Part shown: positions 15,044-18,711 of the stretch, piece by piece
Layout of the letters: every line of letters begins with the position of its first letter
Position numbering within the stretch: position 1 is the stretch's first letter
Assembly (NCBI GenBank): GCA_023392975.1
Contig: JAEWNA010000341.1
Coordinates: forward strand, 1-18,711
DNA length: 18,711 nt
Origin: Pseudomonadota bacterium
GTDB lineage: Bacteria > Pseudomonadota > Gammaproteobacteria > Xanthomonadales > Xanthomonadaceae
Reading direction: 5' to 3'
Translations under genes and position numbers: made by a program
Notes under the pieces: generated by a model
What the model saw: the letters and a program-made list of their open reading frames with translations, nothing else
What the model was told of the DNA's origin: nothing
The model's database searches: none

Positions 15044-15775
15044 ATGCTCGAACGCCTCGTCGCCCGAACGCTGATCGGCTTCATCCGCATCCTCACGGGT
15101 GCGCAGGCCTACTGGCGCGACTGCCGCCCGACCGCCGCGCTGCGCATCTACTACGCCAACCACGCCAGCCACGGCGATTTCGTGCTGCTGTGGGCGTCGC
15201 TGCCGCCATGGCTGCGCCGGCGCACGCGGCCGGTCGCCGGCGCGGATTACTGGAACCGCGATGCGCTGCGCCGCTACGTCGGCGGCCGCGTGTTCCGTGC
15301 GGTGCTGATCGACCGCGAACGCCGCGAAGGCAGCCCCGATCCGATCGCGCAGATGGCCGATGCGCTCGATGCCGGCGATTCGCTGATCCTCTTCCCGGAG
15401 GGCACGCGCAACGTCACCGACGCGCTGCTGCTGCCGTTCAAGAGCGGCCTCTACCACCTCGCCGTGCGCTGCCCGCAGGCGGAACTGGTGCCGGTGTGGA
15501 TGAACAACCTGTCGCGGGTGATGCCCAAGGGCCAACTGCTACCGCTGCCGCTGCTGTGCACCGTGACGTTCGGGCCGCCGCTGCGGCTGGACGCAGGCGA
15601 GGACAAGGCGGCGTTCCTCGCCCGCGCCCGCGACGCGCTGCTCGCGCTGCGCCCGGTCGATCCCGAGGCCGACGCGCCCAGCGACACGGCGCCGTTCGAC
15701 GCATTGCATCCCATCGACGTGCACATGGATTCGTCCGCCGCCGCACCCTCGCCAGACCCCGTGGAGCCCGCCTGA
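15044..15775 (+). CDS. 1-acyl-sn-glycerol-3-phosphate acyltransferase-like protein (PlsC family)
   Basis: The 243-residue protein has the acyltransferase motifs NHASHGD (39-45, the catalytic HxxxxD as H40 to D45) and FPEGTRN (117-123, phosphate binding), followed by KSG (133-135) and LVPVWMNNL, in PlsC order. It would acylate lysophosphatidate or another lysolipid at the inner membrane. The N-terminus has only a weakly hydrophobic stretch, and residues about 205-243 are an acidic, proline/alanine-rich tail of unknown use. It lies between the YnbA-like and CdsA-like genes. Its TGA overlaps the next ATG (TGATG), so the three are one translationally coupled operon supplying phosphatidate, CDP-diacylglycerol and head-group transfer. 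Confidence 0.9.
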   Translation: MLERLVARTLIGFIRILTGAQAYWRDCRPTAALRIYYANHASHGDFVLLWASLPPWLRRRTRPVAGADYWNRDALRRYVGGRVFRAVLIDRERREGSPDPIAQMADALDAGDSLILFPEGTRNVTDALLLPFKSGLYHLAVRCPQAELVPVWMNNLSRVMPKGQLLPLPLLCTVTFGPPLRLDAGEDKAAFLARARDALLALRPVDPEADAPSDTAPFDALHPIDVHMDSSAAAPSPDPVEPA

Positions 15776-16725
15776 TGCACAACCCGTTCCCGTCGCTCTA
15801 CGCGCTGCCGATCTTCGCCGGTGCAGTGGCCGTGCTGACCGTCGCCTCGATCGTCGGCTGGGTGCTGAAGCTGCGGCTCGCACCGGAGGAACCGCACGCG
15901 GTCATCGACAACCTCAACAGCCGCATCCGCGCGTGGTGGTGGATGGTCGCGGTGCTGGCGACGGCGTTCTGGATCGGCAAGGCCGGGGTGATCGTGCTGT
16001 TCGGGGCGCTGTCTTTCTTCGCGCTGCGCGAATACATCACGCTGTGCTACACCCGCCGCGGCGACCACCTCGTGCTGCTGCTCGCCTTCTTCGTCGCGCT
16101 GCCGGTGCAGTACGCGCTGGTGTGGATCGAATGGTACGGGCTGTACGCGATCTTCATCCCGGTGTACGCGTTCCTGGTGCTGCCGATCTTCGCTGCGCTG
16201 GGCGCCGACACCACCCGCTTCCTCGAACGCGCGGCCAAGGTCCAGTGGGGCCTGATGATCTGCGTGTTCTGCCTCTCGCACGTGCCGGCGCTGATGACGC
16301 TGAACATCCCCGGCTTCCAGGGCCACAACCTGCTGCTGATCGCGTTCCTGGTGATCGTGGTGCAGGGCAGCGACGTACTGCAGTACGTGTGGGGCAAGCT
16401 GCTGGGCAGGCACAAGGTCGCGCCCGCGCTGTCGCCGTCGAAGACCTGGGAAGGCCTGATCGGCGGCGTCGCCAGCGCCACCGTACTCGGCGCCGCGCTG
16501 TGGCGCATCACCCCGTTCACCCCGCTCGAAGCCGCGCTGGTCGCGTTCGTGATCTGCCTGATGGGCTTCTTCGGCGGCCTCGTCATGTCCGCGATCAAGC
16601 GCGACCGCGGCGTGAAGGACTGGGGCCACATGATCGAAGGCCACGGCGGCATCCTCGACCGCCTCGACTCCGTGGTGTTCGCCGCACCGATCTTCTTCCA
16701 CGTCGTGCGCTACGGGTGGCAGTGA
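15775..16725 (+). CDS. CdsA-like phosphatidate cytidylyltransferase
   Basis: The 316-residue multispanning enzyme makes CDP-diacylglycerol from phosphatidate and CTP. The family signature is complete at about 272-299: SAIKRDRGVKDWG then GHGGILDRLDS. SPSKTWEG lies at 220-227 and QGSDVLQYVWGKLLG at 197-211. About eight hydrophobic helices are seen, with NSRIRAWWWM at 48-57 before the second. Its position after a YnbA-like gene recalls E. coli ynbB, so it may be a second CDP-diglyceride synthase beside the housekeeping cdsA, which usually lies with uppS, dxr and bamA and is not near here. The start overlaps the acyltransferase stop by one base. Confidence 0.92.
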   Translation: MHNPFPSLYALPIFAGAVAVLTVASIVGWVLKLRLAPEEPHAVIDNLNSRIRAWWWMVAVLATAFWIGKAGVIVLFGALSFFALREYITLCYTRRGDHLVLLLAFFVALPVQYALVWIEWYGLYAIFIPVYAFLVLPIFAALGADTTRFLERAAKVQWGLMICVFCLSHVPALMTLNIPGFQGHNLLLIAFLVIVVQGSDVLQYVWGKLLGRHKVAPALSPSKTWEGLIGGVASATVLGAALWRITPFTPLEAALVAFVICLMGFFGGLVMSAIKRDRGVKDWGHMIEGHGGILDRLDSVVFAAPIFFHVVRYGWQ

Positions 16726-16744
16726 CGAGGCCTCGTCCGCGCGC

Positions 16745-17212
16745 ATGAGACGGATCCTGCCGCTGCTGATCCTCCTGTTCCCGTCCCTCGCCATGCCCAG
16801 AAGGCGATGATCGAAGGCGCCCTCCAGCGCCGCGTATGCGACGGCAGCGAACGGACGCTGATGGCTTACCTGGTCATGCAGCGCAATGCGGGCGTCCCGG
16901 TGGAGACGCTCCTCGACAAGGCTTCCGGCTTACCCGAGAACGACGGCGAACGGGCGATCGCACAGGGACGCATCCGCGATGTCTATCTCGACAGGACGCT
17001 GACCGTGGACACGGTGACCGCCTATCGCGCGACGAAATGCGCGAAGGGTCGCCTGCTGCGGGACGATGCGGCATTCGCGGACGAGGTCCGCGACGGCCCT
17101 GCTCGCATGCCAGGCGCGGGCATCGCCCGGCGATCGCGTTTTCCGCAATTGCATCGAGGCGCTTCTGGAACGCCTCGACGCACATGCCGAGCAAACGTCG
17201 GATCGGCCGTGA
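16745..17212 (+). pseudogene. Small secreted-protein gene broken by two compensating frameshifts
   Basis: An ATG at 16745 gives the signal peptide MRRILPLLILLFPSLAMP, then the frame stops at 16808. In the next frame, from AAG 16801, coding continues as KAMIEGALQRRVCDGSERTL to about 17085 with good third-position GC. A second shift near 17088-17095 restores the first frame, giving LLACQARASPGDRVFRNCIE and ending at TGA 17210. The first shift fits loss of one C in the CCC at 16796-16798, and the second fits one extra G in the GG at 17090-17091. The joined protein would have about 155 residues, a signal peptide and four mature cysteines. I do not recognise the family. It is either a pseudogene or two sequencing/assembly errors. 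Confidence 0.65.
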
Positions 17213-17291
17213 ATCCGGCCGGGGACGGCGCACCACTGTATTCCCGTCCAATGAGCACGGGCGCCCTTGCCATGCGCGGCGGGGTGCACAC

Positions 17292-17326
17292 AGCCGTCGT
17301 GAGACGGTTGTCCGGACGCACGGACA
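17292..17326. other. Small tandem hairpins in the 17213-17413 gap
   Basis: CCGTC-GTGA-GACGG (17294-17307) and TGTCCG (17309-17314) with CGGACA (17321-17326) can fold as two adjacent short stems. They could terminate upstream transcription, but no U-tract follows. The rest of this 200-bp gap shows no gene I can support. Confidence 0.25.
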
Positions 17327-17413
17327 CGTTCGTGATCCGGCCCGCCGAGTCCCCGTACGCCGAAACCCATCGCTGATCGACCGCGGCGGACCGGGCGCGC
17401 TATCGTCGTACGC

Positions 17414-17761
17414 ATGCACCCGCTCGCCCGTTTCCACGACCCCGAGGAACTCGCACGCGTTCGCGCCCTGCTGCGGCAGAAGGGCGTGCCGACATGGGCG
17501 AACACGATCGAGGGCCGCCAGCTCGGCTGGCAGGCCATGCTGCACGTCTGCCTGGACGAGCAGCTGGACGATGCGCTGCGACTGCTGCGCGATCCCGCGC
17601 ATGTGCCCGCGCATCCGGTCGATGCGGAGGCGTTCGAGCGGGCGATGGCGGTGGACGGCAGCGGCCTGCTGGTCCGGGCGACGCATCGCCTGCTGCTGGC
17701 CGCGCTCGGCCTCGCGGCGGTGCTGGCGCTGGTGGTCTGGGCATGGGGACGCCTCCGCTGA
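17414..17761 (+). CDS. DUF2007-like small protein with C-terminal membrane anchor
   Basis: The 115-residue protein has an N-terminal soluble domain of about 75 residues. Its layout (FHDPEELARVRALLRQKGVPTW, then GRQLGWQAMLHVCLDEQLDD) follows the DUF2007 pattern of putative signal-transducing proteins, in which a helix selects between sources and the chain returns as strands and a helix. A single TM helix at about 92-112 ends in WGRLR, so the domain faces one side of the inner membrane, probably the cytoplasm. The family assignment is from memory of the pattern and is moderate. No Shine-Dalgarno precedes the ATG; TATCGT lies 7 nt upstream. It is followed 71 bp on by the DUF202 gene, which has its own promoter-like sequence. 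Confidence 0.75.
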   Translation: MHPLARFHDPEELARVRALLRQKGVPTWANTIEGRQLGWQAMLHVCLDEQLDDALRLLRDPAHVPAHPVDAEAFERAMAVDGSGLLVRATHRLLLAALGLAAVLALVVWAWGRLR

Positions 17762-17788
17762 GCGACGCGGATGGCCCGGCCGGATCCG

Positions 17789-17794
17789 TATACT
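17789..17794 (+). promoter_or_regulatory. Predicted -10 element of the DUF202 gene
   Basis: TATACT (5 of 6 matches) lies 38 bp before the DUF202 ATG, leaving a leader of about 30 nt that contains a GGAG ribosome binding site. The context CCGTATACT is shared with the glyQ promoter (CCGTATACT at 10766 to 10758, minus strand). No good -35 box is visible. Confidence 0.45.
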
Positions 17795-17832
17795 CGGCCC
17801 ATCCCGTTCGCGACCCCGCCGGAGCGAAGGCC

Positions 17833-18201
<369 letters not shown>

Positions 18202-18222
18202 TCATTCCCGCGGAGTACGCAC

Positions 18223-18414
18223 ATGCCCGATCTCGACAGCGCCCTCGTCCAGTGCCCCTACTGCGGCGAGGAGATCGAAGTGCTGCTGGACGCCTCCGTC
18301 GAGCACCAGCAGTACGTCGAGGACTGCAGCGTGTGCTGCCGGCCGATCGTGTTCACGGTGATCGCCGAGGACGGCGAGGTGACGTCCGTGGAGGCGCGCG
18401 GCGAGGACGAGTGA
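18223..18414 (+). CDS. CPXCG motif-containing cysteine-rich protein
   Basis: The 63-residue protein is a small zinc-ribbon-like protein with CPYCGEEIEVLLD (11-23) and DCSVCCRPI (34-42), the paired CxxC knuckles of the CPXCG family. It is acidic and cytoplasmic. The family is widespread in gammaproteobacteria and its role is unknown. A GGAG about 8 nt upstream supports the ATG. It lies 21 bp after the DUF202 stop on the same strand and ends 7 bp from the convergent LprI-like gene. Confidence 0.93.
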   Translation: MPDLDSALVQCPYCGEEIEVLLDASVEHQQYVEDCSVCCRPIVFTVIAEDGEVTSVEARGEDE

Positions 18415-18421
18415 CGCCGCG

Positions 18422-18711
18422 TCAGAACGGTCCGCGCGAGGCGATGTCGTCGAACACGCGCTGCAATTCGGCCAGGCGTTCGTCGTAGCGGCGGGTGAGG
18501 CAGGCGACATCGCCACCGCAGCGGCGGCGCGCCCTCAGCCAGTCGACCTGCGCGTCCTGCAGCGCGCCGCGGCCGCCCATCGCCAGCAGGTGCCCGTCGA
18601 CCTCGAACAGCGTCGCCATGCGCACGTCGGCGTCGTTGAGCGCGCGATGGCGGCAGATGGCCTTCTCGTCGGCGGTGTGCGCCTTCGCGCAGTCGAAGCT
18701 GGCGGCGTGTG
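18422..18711 (-). CDS. LprI-like (DUF1311, lysozyme-inhibitor-type) protein, C-terminal part (runs off right edge)
   Basis: The frame is open from the stop at 18422 to the right edge, covering 96 codons. Near the edge it reads HAASFDCAKAHTADEKAIC, the N-terminal signature of the LprI/YecT domain (SFDCxKAxxxxEKxIC). RHRALNDADVRMATLFEV and WLRARRRCGGDVACLTRRYDERL follow with the two later conserved cysteines. Members are periplasmic or surface proteins, some of which inhibit lysozyme. The signal peptide and start lie outside the window. An internal GTG at 18625 is not a credible start, because the motif begins upstream of it. Confidence 0.88.
   Translation of the reverse strand, partial: HAASFDCAKAHTADEKAICRHRALNDADVRMATLFEVDGHLLAMGGRGALQDAQVDWLRARRRCGGDVACLTRRYDERLAELQRVFDDIASRGPF

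Noticed and set aside
17022..17327. A 101-codon minus-strand frame in the gap before the DUF2007-like gene
   Set aside because: No ribosome binding site and no recognisable sequence, and it overlaps the coding part of the frameshifted plus-strand gene.

Overview
The window reads as a chromosomal segment of a high-GC gammaproteobacterium, most likely Xanthomonadaceae (Lysobacter / Luteimonas / Xanthomonas relatives). The reasons are very GC-rich third codon positions, the mix of genes (tamA-tamB, split-subunit glycyl-tRNA synthetase, BPSS1780-type membrane protein, CPXCG protein, LprI-like protein), and GC-rich palindromic intergenic repeats of the kind common in this group. It is mostly housekeeping and envelope/lipid DNA. 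I see no phage, integrase, insertion sequence, CRISPR array, tRNA or rRNA, and no convincing new multi-gene system.

Layout. Positions 1-3299 (minus strand) carry tamA followed by the first 496 codons of tamB, the outer-membrane/inner-membrane pair of the translocation and assembly module. Positions 3416-4397 hold two small predicted secreted proteins of unknown function. Positions 4482-6002 encode a class V PLP-dependent aminotransferase/desulfurase-fold enzyme. Positions 6071-6368 are a cluster of GC-rich hairpin repeats. Positions 6376-10725 (minus strand) form a compact unit glyQ - GST-like - cupin - glyS: the two subunits of glycyl-tRNA synthetase are separated by two small genes that overlap their neighbours by 4 bp. 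glyS contains a sharply bounded 420-bp stretch of about 49% GC that coincides with a roughly 65-70-residue expansion of the protein.

Positions 10791-12466 (plus strand) carry a class I glutamine amidotransferase and a BPSS1780-type multispanning membrane protein. The amidotransferase and glyQ diverge from one palindromic GTATAC that can serve as -10 element in both directions. An EF-hand secreted protein and a three-histidine-box fatty acid desaturase follow on the minus strand. Positions 14417-16725 (plus strand) form a tightly packed three-gene phospholipid cluster: a YnbA-like CDP-alcohol phosphatidyltransferase, a PlsC-like acyltransferase and a CdsA-like CDP-diglyceride synthase. After it comes a small secreted-protein gene broken by two compensating frameshifts (16745-17212), then a DUF2007-like single-TM protein, a DUF202 membrane protein, a CPXCG small cysteine protein, and at the right edge a truncated LprI-like gene on the minus strand.

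The points most worth a second look are the low-GC island and expansion inside glyS, the inverted repeat copies either side of glyS, the shared symmetric promoter of glyQ and the amidotransferase, the lipid cluster with its non-canonical CDP-alcohol motif, the twice-frameshifted gene, and three genes whose start codon lies 6-7 nt after a -10-like hexamer (possible leaderless mRNAs).
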